Assembly: GCA_023151255.1 (NCBI GenBank)
Contig: JAKLJG010000010.1
Coordinates: 1-64,000 of the forward strand
From: Cyclobacteriaceae bacterium
GTDB lineage: Bacteria; Bacteroidota; Bacteroidia; Cytophagales; Cyclobacteriaceae
Reading direction: 5' to 3'
Length of the DNA stretch: 64,000 bases
A model generated the notes under the pieces. The model was not told the DNA's origin. It worked only from the letters and a program-made list of their open reading frames with translations, and ran no database searches. Of the stretch, positions 8,259-18,800 are shown piece by piece (within the stretch, counting starts at the first letter, position 1; each line of letters begins with the position of its first letter). Made by a program: the position numbers and the translations under genes.

Positions 8259-9509
8259 ATGCAAATTACAAAACAAATCGGGGTGGGAATGCTGCTTCTA
8301 ATGGCGGCCTGCACTACCCGCGAAAAAATTGATTACACCAAACTTCCGGATGAGCAACTAGCAAAAGTTGCCGACTCGCTGGCCCATGCGTTTATCATTA
8401 CCGATGGCCATGTTGACCTGCCCTATCGCTTAAAGGTTTCGAAATTCCGGCTGGAGCGCGAGTACCTCGGCATTCCCATCAGTACCACCGAAGGCGATTT
8501 TGATTACGAACGTGCCAAAAAAGGCGGGCTCGATGCTCCGTTTATGTCAATTTATATTCCCTCGAGCTACCAGCTTCAGCCCGATATGGGTAAGGCGCTG
8601 GCCGATTCATTGATTGACATGGTGCGCGGCATTGCAGAGGCACATCCTGATAAATTTGGTCTGGCCAATACACCCGCAGAGGCCGATGCCAACTTTAAAG
8701 CAGGTAAAATTTCACTGCCGATGGGTATGGAAAATGGCGCACCCATTGGTAACGATATTGCCAACGTAAAATACTTCTTCGATCGGGGCATTCGCTACAT
8801 CACACTCACGCACGGCAAAGACAACCAGATTTGCGACTCCTCCTACGACACGCTGAATACCTGGAAAGGGCTCAGCCCATTTGGCGAACAGGTGGTTAAA
8901 GAAATGAACCGCGTAGGCATTATGGTAGATATTTCGCACGTATCCGATAGTACTTTTTATGATGTATTGAAAATTACCAAAGCACCGGTTATCGCTTCAC
9001 ACTCATCGCTTCGGTACTTTACACCCGGCTGGCAGCGCAACATGGCCGATGACATGGTGAAGGCACTTAAACAAAATGGCGGTGTTATCCAGATTAACTT
9101 CGGTTCAACCTTTCTGGACTCAGCCGTAGCCAAGCAAAACGATGAAAACCGCAAGAAACTGATGGCACTGCTGAACGAAAAAAACTTATCCTGGCGCGAT
9201 GAAGCAGCCAAGCCGGTGATTGAGGAATTCCGCAAGGAAAACCCTTCGCTATATGCCGATGTTAAAACGGTGGCCAACCATATCGATCGTGTAGTACAAC
9301 TGGCCGGTATTGACCACGTAGGCCTTGGCTCGGATTACGATGGCGTGGGCGACAGCCTGCCTACGGGACTAAAAGATGTATCGCAATACCCCAACCTGAT
9401 TGCCGAATTGCTGCGCAGGGGCTACTCGCCCGATGACATTGCAAAAATCTGTTATCAAAACGTGTGGCGGGTGTGGAATAAAGTGATTGAAGTTTCCGGT
9501 CAGAAATAG
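8259..9509 (+). CDS. M19 membrane dipeptidase (renal dipeptidase family), lipoprotein
   Basis: The protein starts with a lipoprotein signal ending LLMAAC-TT (Cys18), so it should sit in the cell envelope. The two-zinc M19 dipeptidase motifs are present in order: DGHVDLPYR, GMENGAPIG (bridging Glu), DISHVSD, ASHSSLR and GSDYDGVG. Family members cut dipeptides, including D-amino-acid-containing and cell-wall-derived ones. At 416 residues it has normal length. It is divergent from the RDD/recycling operon with 46 bases between start codons and is followed by an inverted repeat before the SpoIIM-like gene. Confidence 0.93.
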   Translation: MQITKQIGVGMLLLMAACTTREKIDYTKLPDEQLAKVADSLAHAFIITDGHVDLPYRLKVSKFRLEREYLGIPISTTEGDFDYERAKKGGLDAPFMSIYIPSSYQLQPDMGKALADSLIDMVRGIAEAHPDKFGLANTPAEADANFKAGKISLPMGMENGAPIGNDIANVKYFFDRGIRYITLTHGKDNQICDSSYDTLNTWKGLSPFGEQVVKEMNRVGIMVDISHVSDSTFYDVLKITKAPVIASHSSLRYFTPGWQRNMADDMVKALKQNGGVIQINFGSTFLDSAVAKQNDENRKKLMALLNEKNLSWRDEAAKPVIEEFRKENPSLYADVKTVANHIDRVVQLAGIDHVGLGSDYDGVGDSLPTGLKDVSQYPNLIAELLRRGYSPDDIAKICYQNVWRVWNKVIEVSGQK

Positions 9510-9510
9510 G

Positions 9511-9582
9511 TTCAAGGTTCAGGGTTCTAAGTGCTGGGTTTTGTTGTATTTAAACTTTGAATTTCAAACCTTGAACCTTGAA
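9511..9582. repeat. Intergenic inverted repeat with TTCAAGGTTC-type arms
   Basis: TTCAAGGTTCAGGGTT (9511-9526) pairs with AACCTTGAACCTTGAA (9567-9582) with one mismatch around a 40-base loop. It fills the 81-base gap between the dipeptidase and SpoIIM-like genes. It resembles the repeat at 1343-1400 in layout but not in sequence. There is no T-run. Confidence 0.75.
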
Positions 9583-9590
9583 TTTCATGT

Positions 9591-10556
9591 ATGCGCGAAG
9601 CCGCCTTTGTAAAACGAAACCAGGCACGCTGGCAGGCCATTGAACAAACCCTGCAGACCCCGCGGCCTCACCCCGACCGGCTGGCAGAGATTTTCATCCA
9701 GCTTACCGATGACTTGTCGTTTGCACGTACGCAGTACCCCAACAGCCGGGTAACACAATACCTCAATTCACTGGCCTCCAAAATCCACCTGGAGATTTAT
9801 AAAAACAAAAAAGAAGACCGCAGCCGGTTCATTGCCTTCTGGAAGTACGAAGTGCCCCTGTTGCTGTACCAGTCGCGCAGACAAATGCTGTATGCTTTCA
9901 TCATTTTTATGCTTGCCGGAATTATCGGGGCAGTTTCAGCCATCTATGATGAAACGTTTGTCCGGCTCATTTTAAGCGATGCTTACGTAAACATGACCAT
10001 TGAAAATATCAGGAACGGAAACCCGATGGCCGTGTATGGCAACATGGAACAAGCAGACATGTTTTTTGCAATCACCTTCAACAACATCCGCGTTTCGATG
10101 ATTGCGTTTGTTGCGGGCTTGTTCTTCTCCATCGGCACTGGCTTTATCCTCTTCCAGAACGGCATTATGGTAGGTGCTTTTCTATCCTTTTTTTACAAGG
10201 AAGGACTGCTGGCTCACTCCCTCTCGGTAATCATGCTGCATGGCACCATTGAACTTTCCTCAATTGTAATTGCCGGTGCGGCAGGCTTTGTAATGGGCAA
10301 CAGCTTTTTGTTTCCCGGAACCTATCCGCGCCTGTACTCCTTTAAAGAGGGGGGTAAACGCGGGGTAAAAATTGTTATGGGGCTTATTCCGTTGTTTATG
10401 TTGGCCGGGTTTATTGAGTCGTTTGTTACGCGTTATACGTTTATGCCGGTTTTGCTCAAAGTCCTCATCATTGGGTTGTCAGCCTTGCTGATTCTGTATT
10501 ACTTTGTTTTTTACCCAACCAAACTGGCACGCCATGCAAACCTTCGTTCCGATTGA
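9591..10556 (+). CDS. Stage II sporulation protein M-like (DUF95) membrane protein
   Basis: This 321-residue integral membrane protein has a soluble N-terminal part of about 95 residues and then several hydrophobic segments (near 97-117, 165-195, 210-235 and 260-310). The family mark HGTIELSSIVIAGAAGF is present. SpoIIM-like proteins outside spore formers have no proven role, and nothing here suggests sporulation. It is the first gene of an operon (DUF4129, DUF4350, MoxR, DUF58) that is often found with RDD proteins and is thought to act in envelope integrity or complex assembly. Confidence 0.88.
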   Translation: MREAAFVKRNQARWQAIEQTLQTPRPHPDRLAEIFIQLTDDLSFARTQYPNSRVTQYLNSLASKIHLEIYKNKKEDRSRFIAFWKYEVPLLLYQSRRQMLYAFIIFMLAGIIGAVSAIYDETFVRLILSDAYVNMTIENIRNGNPMAVYGNMEQADMFFAITFNNIRVSMIAFVAGLFFSIGTGFILFQNGIMVGAFLSFFYKEGLLAHSLSVIMLHGTIELSSIVIAGAAGFVMGNSFLFPGTYPRLYSFKEGGKRGVKIVMGLIPLFMLAGFIESFVTRYTFMPVLLKVLIIGLSALLILYYFVFYPTKLARHANLRSD

Positions 10557-11523
10557 GTTTCAGCAAACCCGCGATTTCAGCAAAAAACTCAACGCCACAT
10601 TCGAATTCATTAAACAAAATGTTAAGCCGCTAACCAAGTGCCTGCTGTTCATAGCTGGTCCGCCCATGCTCATCGGCAGTATGCTGGCCGGCAACCTGTA
10701 CACCGGATATTTCGATTTTGTTATGGGCTTTAGCCGCAACCAGGGCAACCCGGAGATGATGGTTGATTACCTCACATCGCCCATTCTTTGGGTACAAGTA
10801 GCGGGCACCATTTTGCTGATGCTTGCAAGTTTTGTGGTGATCGTGTCTGTGGTGAACAATTATATGATAGAATATAATACCACCAAAAGCACCAACATTT
10901 CGGTAGAGGTAATCTGGGAACGGGTACGCAATACGCTGCCCATGTACTTTGGCACTACCCTGCTGTATTGGCTGCTGTTGCTGGCCGGCTATCTGCTGAT
11001 TATTTTGATTATTGCCGGAGCCGGTTTCCTGTCTGTATTTCTCGGTGTGATTGTGGGTATCGTTACAGTGCTTGGCTTTATTTACATGCTGGTTGCCCTC
11101 TCCCTGATTTTTGTTGTCCGCGCCTGGGAAAAAACAAGTTTTTTCGAAGCGGTATCGCGTTGCTTTACGCTTATCAAAGACAAATGGTGGAGCACGTTCG
11201 GGTTGCTGCTTGTGGCCTCCATCATTCAAAGCACCATTGCCTCGGCCTTTTTAATTCCCTGGTATATAAACTTTTTCATTACCATGATGCACAGCCTGGA
11301 AGGAGGACCCGTGGCCGAGCCTTCATTCATCAGCGAGCTGATTAACACTATTTTTATGACACTGTATTTCATTACCAGTTTTCTGTTGTACGCCATCCCG
11401 TTGCTGGCATTGGCCTTCCAGTATTTTAATTTGGTGGAACTGAAAGAAGCCAAAGGCCTGCTTTCAAAAATTGAAACGATTGGTCAAACGCCAGCCTCAC
11501 AACCGAAGGATGAACAGTATTAG
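10534..11523 (+). CDS. Multi-pass membrane protein of the SpoIIM/MoxR operon
   Basis: I take the start at ATG 10534 (MQTFVPIEF), 23 bases inside the upstream gene; a longer form from 10504 only adds out-of-frame translation of that gene's end. The 329-residue product has about six hydrophobic segments. These include long ones near residues 45-70, 90-115, 140-200 and 260-300. It resembles the glycerophosphoryl diester phosphodiesterase membrane-domain family by general look, but I see no catalytic motif. Its conserved position next to SpoIIM-like and DUF4129 genes suggests that it is part of the same membrane complex. Confidence 0.75.
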   Translation: MQTFVPIEFQQTRDFSKKLNATFEFIKQNVKPLTKCLLFIAGPPMLIGSMLAGNLYTGYFDFVMGFSRNQGNPEMMVDYLTSPILWVQVAGTILLMLASFVVIVSVVNNYMIEYNTTKSTNISVEVIWERVRNTLPMYFGTTLLYWLLLLAGYLLIILIIAGAGFLSVFLGVIVGIVTVLGFIYMLVALSLIFVVRAWEKTSFFEAVSRCFTLIKDKWWSTFGLLLVASIIQSTIASAFLIPWYINFFITMMHSLEGGPVAEPSFISELINTIFMTLYFITSFLLYAIPLLALAFQYFNLVELKEAKGLLSKIETIGQTPASQPKDEQY

Positions 11524-12205
11524 GATATTATTCTTTCTCCTTTGTACTTCGTTTGCATTGTGCGCTTCGGGGGGGGATGCCTTACCTCCTTCCGACAGTA
11601 GTACCATTGAATTACGCAGTTTTGACCAGGTTGCTCTTGAGAAACTAAAGAATAATCCGGAACTCAACTACACCCAGGCCCCGGCCGTGATGAGCCTGTG
11701 GGAGCGCTTTAAAATCTGGCTGAACCACCTTATTGAAACCCTTTTGCATACAGTGGCCACCACCGATTGGATTTCCGTACTGATTGTTACAGTCGCCATT
11801 CTTGCCATTGTTTATGTCGTCATGCACCTGCTCAAGGTTGATCCGTTTACCGTGTTCTACAAAACACAGGCACCGTTAAAAGCCGGGATAATTGAAGAAG
11901 ACATACACAGCTTCGACTTCGAAAAACTTATCCGCGAAGCGCTGCAGCAGGAGCAGTACCGGCAAGCTATCCGGCTCGTATTTCTGCAGGCTTTAAAGTT
12001 GCTTGCCGATCACCACCACATCCACTGGCAACCCGGCAAAACCAACCACGATTACCTTAATGAATTAACGGAGACACGGCTACGCACCGGTTTCAATGAA
12101 CTGAACTTTTACTTTGAATATGCGTGGTACGGAAATTTTACCGTCAATTCGCAATTGTTTGCCCGGGTAAAGGCACTATATGAAAACTGGAAAACCAACT
12201 TATAG
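11510..12205 (+). CDS. DUF4129 domain protein
   Basis: The start is ATG 11510 (MNSIRILFFLLCTSFALCASG), which gives a clean signal peptide and overlaps the previous gene by 14 bases; an upstream start at 11471 would add a charged, non-signal stretch. The 231-residue protein has a hydrophobic segment at about residues 85-105 and then the DUF4129 region (EKLIREALQQEQYRQAIRL, followed by HHIHWQPGKTNHDYLNEL). DUF4129 proteins are found in MoxR/DUF58 operons and have no known activity. Confidence 0.82.
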   Translation: MNSIRILFFLLCTSFALCASGGDALPPSDSSTIELRSFDQVALEKLKNNPELNYTQAPAVMSLWERFKIWLNHLIETLLHTVATTDWISVLIVTVAILAIVYVVMHLLKVDPFTVFYKTQAPLKAGIIEEDIHSFDFEKLIREALQQEQYRQAIRLVFLQALKLLADHHHIHWQPGKTNHDYLNELTETRLRTGFNELNFYFEYAWYGNFTVNSQLFARVKALYENWKTNL

Positions 12206-13392
12206 TGCGTAAAGACTGGAAATATATTGCTTACCTGGTAGTGGCGGTGCTTGTGTACCTGGTTGTTAAAATGGTCGCGCCACGCGAACTGGACTGGACT
12301 ATCACGTACTACCACAAAGATAAAAACCCGCACGGTACCTTTGCGCTTAATGAACTCATTCATGCGATCGTCCCCGGCAAAAAAATTCACCGAAGCAATC
12401 TGACGATTTACGAGTGGTACGATTCCGTGAACAAGCCCGTTAATTTTATCAGTTTCTCAACAACCTTTATGCCGGGTAAAGAAGATGTAGAATCCTTACT
12501 TAGCAATATCCACGAAGGCGGCACGGCATTTATTGCCGCGCAATATTTTCACGGCACCTTTGCCGATACGCTAAGCCTGGGCACCTCGGATTATTTTTTC
12601 GATGCATCCTTCTCCGATGTGTTCGACCGCAACGATTCATCGCACCTGGAATTTACCAATCCAAACCTTCCCGTCACAGTTAAAAATGTTTTCCCTCGAA
12701 AAAACATACACAATTACTTTTCTTCGTTCGATTCAACCCGAACGCAAGTAGTTGCTATAAACGATCTTGATCTTCCGGTAACCCTTAAAATAGCATGGGG
12801 AAAAGGCAGCCTGTACGTTAATTCCACCCCGCTGGTATTCACGAATGTGTACCTGTTGCAAGACAGCAATTATCAGTTTATTGAACGAAGCCTGTCGCAT
12901 TTACCGGTAGCGGATACCTACTGGACGGAGTTCTATCACCTGGGCCGCATGGAGGCCGGTACCCCACTGCGTTTTATCCTTTCGAAGGAACCGCTGGCAT
13001 GGGCATACTACGTTTCTGTATTTGCACTGCTGTTGTTTATGGTGTTCGAAATAAAGCGAACGCAGCGTGTCATCCCCGTAATCAAACCACTGGGCAATTC
13101 AACCATCGAGTTTGTACGCACCATCGGTAACCTGTATTACCATTCGGCCGATCATAAAAACATAGCTGAAAAACGTATTGCTTTTTTTCTTGATCAGCTG
13201 CGTGCCCGGCATAATTTAACTTTCCATGATCCGACAGAAGAACTAACAGATAGTATCTCAAAAAAAACCGGGAACGCCCCGGAAGCAGTAAGTAAGTTAT
13301 TTCAACAAATTCAAGCCATTCAAAACAAACCCAGCATCACAGCAGATGAATTAACGGCATTAAACAAAAAATTAGATAGTTTTAAACTGTAA
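12205..13392 (+). CDS. DUF4350 domain protein
   Basis: Translation probably begins at GTG 12205, which overlaps the previous TAG stop by one base (TAGTG). The 395-residue protein has a hydrophobic N-terminal segment (residues about 6-24), an extracytoplasmic part with a DUF4350-like opening (KNPHGTFALNELIHAI), a second membrane segment near 266-285 and a cytoplasmic tail of about 110 residues. DUF4350 is a glutamine-amidotransferase-like fold without proven activity. It sits between DUF4129 and MoxR genes as usual for this operon. Confidence 0.82.
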   Translation: MRKDWKYIAYLVVAVLVYLVVKMVAPRELDWTITYYHKDKNPHGTFALNELIHAIVPGKKIHRSNLTIYEWYDSVNKPVNFISFSTTFMPGKEDVESLLSNIHEGGTAFIAAQYFHGTFADTLSLGTSDYFFDASFSDVFDRNDSSHLEFTNPNLPVTVKNVFPRKNIHNYFSSFDSTRTQVVAINDLDLPVTLKIAWGKGSLYVNSTPLVFTNVYLLQDSNYQFIERSLSHLPVADTYWTEFYHLGRMEAGTPLRFILSKEPLAWAYYVSVFALLLFMVFEIKRTQRVIPVIKPLGNSTIEFVRTIGNLYYHSADHKNIAEKRIAFFLDQLRARHNLTFHDPTEELTDSISKKTGNAPEAVSKLFQQIQAIQNKPSITADELTALNKKLDSFKL

Positions 13393-13420
13393 GATTACAC
13401 AAAGCCCTCCCTGAAATAAT

Positions 13421-14398
13421 ATGGAAGAAAAACTTTTTGAAAACCGGGTTAACCTAAGCGAACTGAATGCAAGCGTCCAACAAATCCGGAGTGAGATCAG
13501 CAAAATTATTGTCGGTCAGCAACACCTGGTTGACCTGCTGATTACAGCCGTGCTTGCCGATGGCCACGTTTTGATTGAAGGTGTGCCGGGAGTAGCTAAA
13601 ACCCTCACCGCTAAACTGCTGGCGCGTGTCATTGATGTGAAGTTTACCCGTATTCAGTTTACCCCCGACCTGATGCCCTCCGATGTGCTGGGGACTTCGG
13701 TGTTCAACGTGAAAAAATCGGAGTTTGAATTTAAGGCCGGTCCCATTTTTTCAAACATTGTCCTAATAGATGAAATCAACCGTGCCCCGGCAAAAACCCA
13801 GGCCGCCCTGTTTGAAGTGATGGAAGAACGCCAGGTAACTGTAGATGGTACTACTTATGCCATGGAACAACCTTACCTGGTGGTGGCTACCCAAAATCCG
13901 ATCGAGCACGAAGGAACCTATCGATTACCCGAAGCCCAACTGGACAGGTTCCTTTTTAAAATTATCGTTACGTACCCCAACCTTGAGCAGGAAGTGGCCA
14001 TCATCAGCGGCCACCACCACCGCCAGGGCCATGCACCGGTAGGCGAAGTGAAGCCGGTGCTCAACGCGCAGCAAATCAAAGTCTACCGGCAGGCTGTTCA
14101 GCAAGTACATATCGAAGATAACCTGGTCAGGTATATTGCACAGATTGTTCATGAAACGCGCAACAATCCTTCGCTCTTCCTTGGTGGTTCACCCCGTGCA
14201 TCTGTTGCTTTGCTTACTTGTTCCAAAGCATATGCTGCCATTAACGGCCGCGATTTTGTAACCCCGGAAGATGTAAAATTTATTGCTGCTCCCGTATTGC
14301 GACACCGCATCATGCTAATGCCCGACAAAGAAATGGAGGGTGTAACACCCGATGATGTGGTTAAGCAAATTGTTGATAAAGTTGAGGTTCCGCGTTAG
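13421..14398 (+). CDS. MoxR-family AAA+ ATPase
   Basis: A 325-residue AAA+ ATPase of the MoxR type, thought to act as a chaperone in the assembly or metal loading of partner complexes. Walker A is GVPGVAKT (54-61) and Walker B is VLIDEINRAPAKTQAALFE, with sensor 1 in VVATQNPIEHEG. A C-terminal lid domain follows. It lies 28 bases after the DUF4350 gene and 5 bases before the DUF58 gene, which codes for the usual MoxR partner. Confidence 0.95.
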   Translation: MEEKLFENRVNLSELNASVQQIRSEISKIIVGQQHLVDLLITAVLADGHVLIEGVPGVAKTLTAKLLARVIDVKFTRIQFTPDLMPSDVLGTSVFNVKKSEFEFKAGPIFSNIVLIDEINRAPAKTQAALFEVMEERQVTVDGTTYAMEQPYLVVATQNPIEHEGTYRLPEAQLDRFLFKIIVTYPNLEQEVAIISGHHHRQGHAPVGEVKPVLNAQQIKVYRQAVQQVHIEDNLVRYIAQIVHETRNNPSLFLGGSPRASVALLTCSKAYAAINGRDFVTPEDVKFIAAPVLRHRIMLMPDKEMEGVTPDDVVKQIVDKVEVPR

Positions 14399-14403
14399 CC
14401 GAC

Positions 14404-15735
14404 ATGAAGTTAGTTAAAGACCTTTACCTAAACCACCGGTTATTCATACTCACCGGTGTTGTGGTGTTGGCTTTTATCGTCAGTTTTATTCTCTCTTCCC
14501 TGATAATCATTCCAAAAATTTTGCTGCTTGTTCTTGCCGCTGTAATTCTCACTGATATTCTGTTGTTATTCGGCCCCAAAAAAGGATTAGGTGGCTATCG
14601 CTTCACTCCCGACAAACTTTCTAATGGTGATGAGAATGAAATCAGGATTTATCTGGAAAACTTTTATCCCTTCAGTGTTTCACTTGAGGTACTTGATGAA
14701 ATCCCACACCAGTTTCAGAAACGCGATGTCTCCTTCCGGTTGGCCCTGGCATCGGGTTCAAATAAAACCATAACCTATTTTCTGCGGCCGGTAAAACGGG
14801 GCGAGTATTCGTTTGGAGCTGTAAACGGCTTTGTCAGTTCACCGCTGAAACTGGTTAAACGCAGATTCCGGTTTTCGGCCAATGCGCTGGTGCCGGTTTA
14901 TCCGTCATACATGCAGATGCGCAAATATGAACTGATGGCCATTTCAAACCGGCTTACCGAAGTAGGCATTAAAAAAATCAGGCGCATCGGCCACAACATG
15001 GAATTTGAACTGATAAAAGAATATGTAGCTGGCGATGATGTGCGCACCATAAACTGGAAAGCCACCGCACGCAGAACACACCTGATGGTGAATCATTATC
15101 AGGATGAGCGGTCGCAGCAGGTATATTCTTTAATTGACAAGGGCCGCGTGATGCAGATGCCCTTTAACGGGATGAGTTTGCTCGACTACGCCATTAACGC
15201 CTGCCTGGTTATTTCCAACATCGCTATCCGTAAATCCGACAAGGCCGGGTTAATTACTTTCCAAAACGACATCAACTCCACCTTGCCGGCCAGCCGCAGC
15301 AACCGGCAAATGGCACAGATACAGGAGGTGCTCTATAATCAGAAAACCGGCTACCGCGAATCCGACTTCTCGGTAGTGTACAGCCACATTCGCAGAAAAA
15401 TAACCCAGCGCAGTTTATTGCTGTTGTTTACCAACTTCGAATCGCTATACGGCATGCAACGCCAGTTGCCGTTTTTAAAAAGCCTCAACAGGCAGCATGT
15501 ACTGGTGGTGATTTTTTTTGAGAATACCGAACTGTTCACCCTTACCACTACACCTGCCCATGCATTGCGGGAAATATATTATAAGGCCGTTGCTGAAAAA
15601 TTTGCCTACGACAAAAAACTGATTGTAAAAGAATTGCAACAGGCCGGCATTCAAACCATTTTAACACCTCCCGAAAAACTCACAGTTAACACCATTAACA
15701 AATACCTTGAATTGAAGGCCCGGGCAATGATTTAA
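14404..15735 (+). CDS. DUF58 protein (MoxR partner)
   Basis: The 443-residue protein starts with two hydrophobic segments (about 13-33 and 36-55) and continues with the DUF58 signature GDDVRTINWKATARR, then a VWA-like fold lacking a clear metal site. DUF58 proteins form an operon with MoxR ATPases in many phyla. It is the last gene of the operon; no VWA (BatA/BatB) genes follow, unlike the classical Bat aerotolerance operon of Bacteroides. Confidence 0.92.
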   Translation: MKLVKDLYLNHRLFILTGVVVLAFIVSFILSSLIIIPKILLLVLAAVILTDILLLFGPKKGLGGYRFTPDKLSNGDENEIRIYLENFYPFSVSLEVLDEIPHQFQKRDVSFRLALASGSNKTITYFLRPVKRGEYSFGAVNGFVSSPLKLVKRRFRFSANALVPVYPSYMQMRKYELMAISNRLTEVGIKKIRRIGHNMEFELIKEYVAGDDVRTINWKATARRTHLMVNHYQDERSQQVYSLIDKGRVMQMPFNGMSLLDYAINACLVISNIAIRKSDKAGLITFQNDINSTLPASRSNRQMAQIQEVLYNQKTGYRESDFSVVYSHIRRKITQRSLLLLFTNFESLYGMQRQLPFLKSLNRQHVLVVIFFENTELFTLTTTPAHALREIYYKAVAEKFAYDKKLIVKELQQAGIQTILTPPEKLTVNTINKYLELKARAMI

Positions 15736-15839
15736 CCAACCATTTTCCTGAACGTTATACTTTTTATATTTTCGGTACTCCGGCATGCTGTAATACTGAA
15801 AATTTGGGCCGGTAATGAACTTTTTCTGAACCCGAGGTT

Positions 15840-18800
15840 ATGAAGAACGTTTACAGTTGGATTTTTATTGGTGGTTCACTTTTACTAACCAACACTTGGT
15901 TACAGGCCCAACAGTTTATGGGCATAAAAATAAAGGACCACACCGTTTGCTACGGTCATACCGCCAACCATGATTTTTATGTTCCTCCACCGGAAGAATA
16001 TGTACAGTGGAAAAACGGTGCGCGAACGAAAACAGCCAATATTCAGGTAAACTACAATGGGTTCACGGCTCAGGCACAGGCAGCTTTTCAATTTGCCGTG
16101 GATATCTGGGCCTCTCTGATTACCTCATCACAAACCATTACCATTGATGCGTACTGGCAGCCCTTAGGAGCCGGCATCCTTGGCGGGGCCATATACACTT
16201 CGGCCTTTGCCAATTTTGATGGCGCCCAGAAACTGAATGTTTTTTATCCGGTTGCCCTGGCCGAAAAAATGGCAGGCAAAAACCTGAATGGCACAAACTC
16301 CGAAATCTTTACCCAATTCAGCAGCAGCGCCAACTGGCACCTTGATCCGGGTTCGCCACCCCCGGCCGGAACATTCGATTTGGTTACGGTAGTTCTTCAC
16401 GAAATCGGCCATGGTTTGGGTTTTTCAGGGTCGTTTAAAATTCTAAGCGCAAACGGGCAGGGCGAAGTGGGCGTACAATCAACCGGGGTTCCTATTATTT
16501 ATGATGTGCCTGTTAAAAACGGGTCGAACATCAACCTGATTGAAGGATTCGCCTCGCCCTCAAGCCAACTGGCCAGCCAACTTACGGGCTCCAGTTTATT
16601 TTTCGATACACCCAACTCAGCCAATTCAAGGTTATTTGCGCCAAGTACATTTAGCAGCGGATCAAGCATCAGCCATTTAGATGAAACCACATTTAACGGA
16701 ACAGCCGATGCCTTGATGACTCCGCAAATCGCACCACAGGAAAGGATACTTGCCCCTGGTGTTGCACTAAATATGCTTAACGATATGGGGTGGCAACATG
16801 TGTTTATTAATCACCAGGCGTTACCTAACACTGAAAATGTTACCGGACCATATACGGTTACAGCCTTAGTTACCAGCGACAATGGTTTTAATGCGGGCAC
16901 ACTGCGCTTGAATTACACCACCGATGGCTCCACCTTTACGCAGGTAACCATGACCCCAACCGGTTTACCTAATGAATACTCCGCGGTTATTCCTTCAACC
17001 GGTACGCCTACCACCTACGGCTACTTTATTTCAGTAAACGACAACAACAACCGGCAGTTTGTAAAGCCCGGTAAATTCGTGCGCAAACAAAACACCCAGC
17101 TGCAGGGGCTGTTTGTATTCGAGGCCGGACCGGATACTGAAGCACCTGTTATCACGCACAGCCAAAAGCCTTTCCTGCTTGATACGGACACCCAGCTGGA
17201 TATTGAAGCACGAATCACAGACAACATTGGTGTAGCAAGCGTGTTGTTGGAGTACCTGATTAATGATGTGCCCCAACCCGGCCAACCGTTTACGCTGCAA
17301 AATCCGGGAGAAGATTCCATTTACCTTAGTACAATTAATCTGGGTAGCGGCTTGGCTAACGGAGATGTTTTGAAATACAGAATTATAGCCACCGACAATT
17401 CGTCCAACAGCAACCAGCTCATCTCGCCTACCAGCGGATATTATGTTTTAAATGTAGTGGGCCTGGCGCCTACGCAAAATTCGTATGCCAACGATTTTAA
17501 TGCACCAAGTGACGATTTCTTTGGCATAGGCTTCAGCATTACCACCCCTTCAGGCTTTAGTAATCCGGCTATTCACTCTACGCATCCGTATCCTGAAGGA
17601 AATGGATCCCCGGGCAATGAGTACAGCTACCTTTATCAACTCAAAGTTCCCATTCGGGTAAAGGAGCAGGAAGCTACCGTTAAATTTGATGAGATTGTTT
17701 TGGTGGAACCCGGTGAACCGGGCACCGTGTTTGGCGATGCGCAATTCTGGGATTATGTGGTGGTTGAAGGTAGTAAAGACGGTGGGTTTACCTGGGTGCC
17801 GGTCGCTAACGGGTACGATTCGCGCGACTTTGCCCCATGGTTGACAAGGTACAACAGCGCCATTTCAGGAAACAATTCTACTGCCGTTGGCGATCCAACA
17901 CTGTTCAGAACCCGCTTACTGGATTTACAAAACCAATTCGATACGGGTGATGAAGTAGTCATCCGCTTCCGCTTGTTCAGCGATCAACTGGCAGCCGGTT
18001 GGGGGTGGTGTATTGATAACCTCAAAATCCAAATTGACGAAACACCTCCGGTGGTGCTGCATAATCATACCGATTATCTGAAAGATGATGACGATGTGCT
18101 GATTATTGCCGCCTCGGCCACTGATGCAAGCGGAATTCAAAATTTCAAAGTGGAATACAAGGTAAATGGTGGAACGCTTACCGAAATTGAATTTGACGTT
18201 GACCCCCCGGCAAGTTCCTATACATTTTCATTAGCTGGCCTGAGTACACTTCCGGTTGGCAATTTTGTGGAGTACCGCCTGGTAGCTGTTGATAGTGCCG
18301 CCAACACCACAGCTCTGCCCTCCAATGGATTTTTTAAAGTACCCATCATAAACTTTAGCACACCAATTGCCACCTATGCCAATAACTTCAACAGTGCAAC
18401 CTCTGATTTTGTAGGCAATTTCTTTTCGGTAACTCAACCAACCGGTTTTTCAAACAGTGCCCTGCACACCGAGCATCTGTACCCTAATGGTTTTGGGCTC
18501 GATCAAACATCAAATTATACAACAACACTACTCAAACCCATTACCATTGCAGCATCCAACAGCCTTATGCGTTTTGATGAAATTGCAGTTATAGAGCCCA
18601 GCAACCTGGGCGTTCCGTTTGGCAGTCCAAACTTTAAGGATTATGCAGTTATTGAGGGCTCAAAAGATGGGGGACTAACCTGGCTGCCGTTTCTGGAGGG
18701 TTATAACGCACGCCAAAATTCGGCCTGGCTTGGTGCGTACAATACAGGTTCAACGCCAACGTCTGCATTATTCAAAACCCGCCTGCTTGATTTGAAAGCA

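Noticed and set aside
9591-10556. Sporulation function for the SpoIIM-like gene
   Set aside because: DUF95 proteins are widespread in non-sporulating bacteria and no other sporulation genes are seen.
10630-11229. 199-codon minus-strand open frame opposite the SpoIIM-operon membrane protein
   Set aside because: Its His/Gln/Asn-rich sequence is the typical reverse reading of hydrophobic membrane-protein codons.
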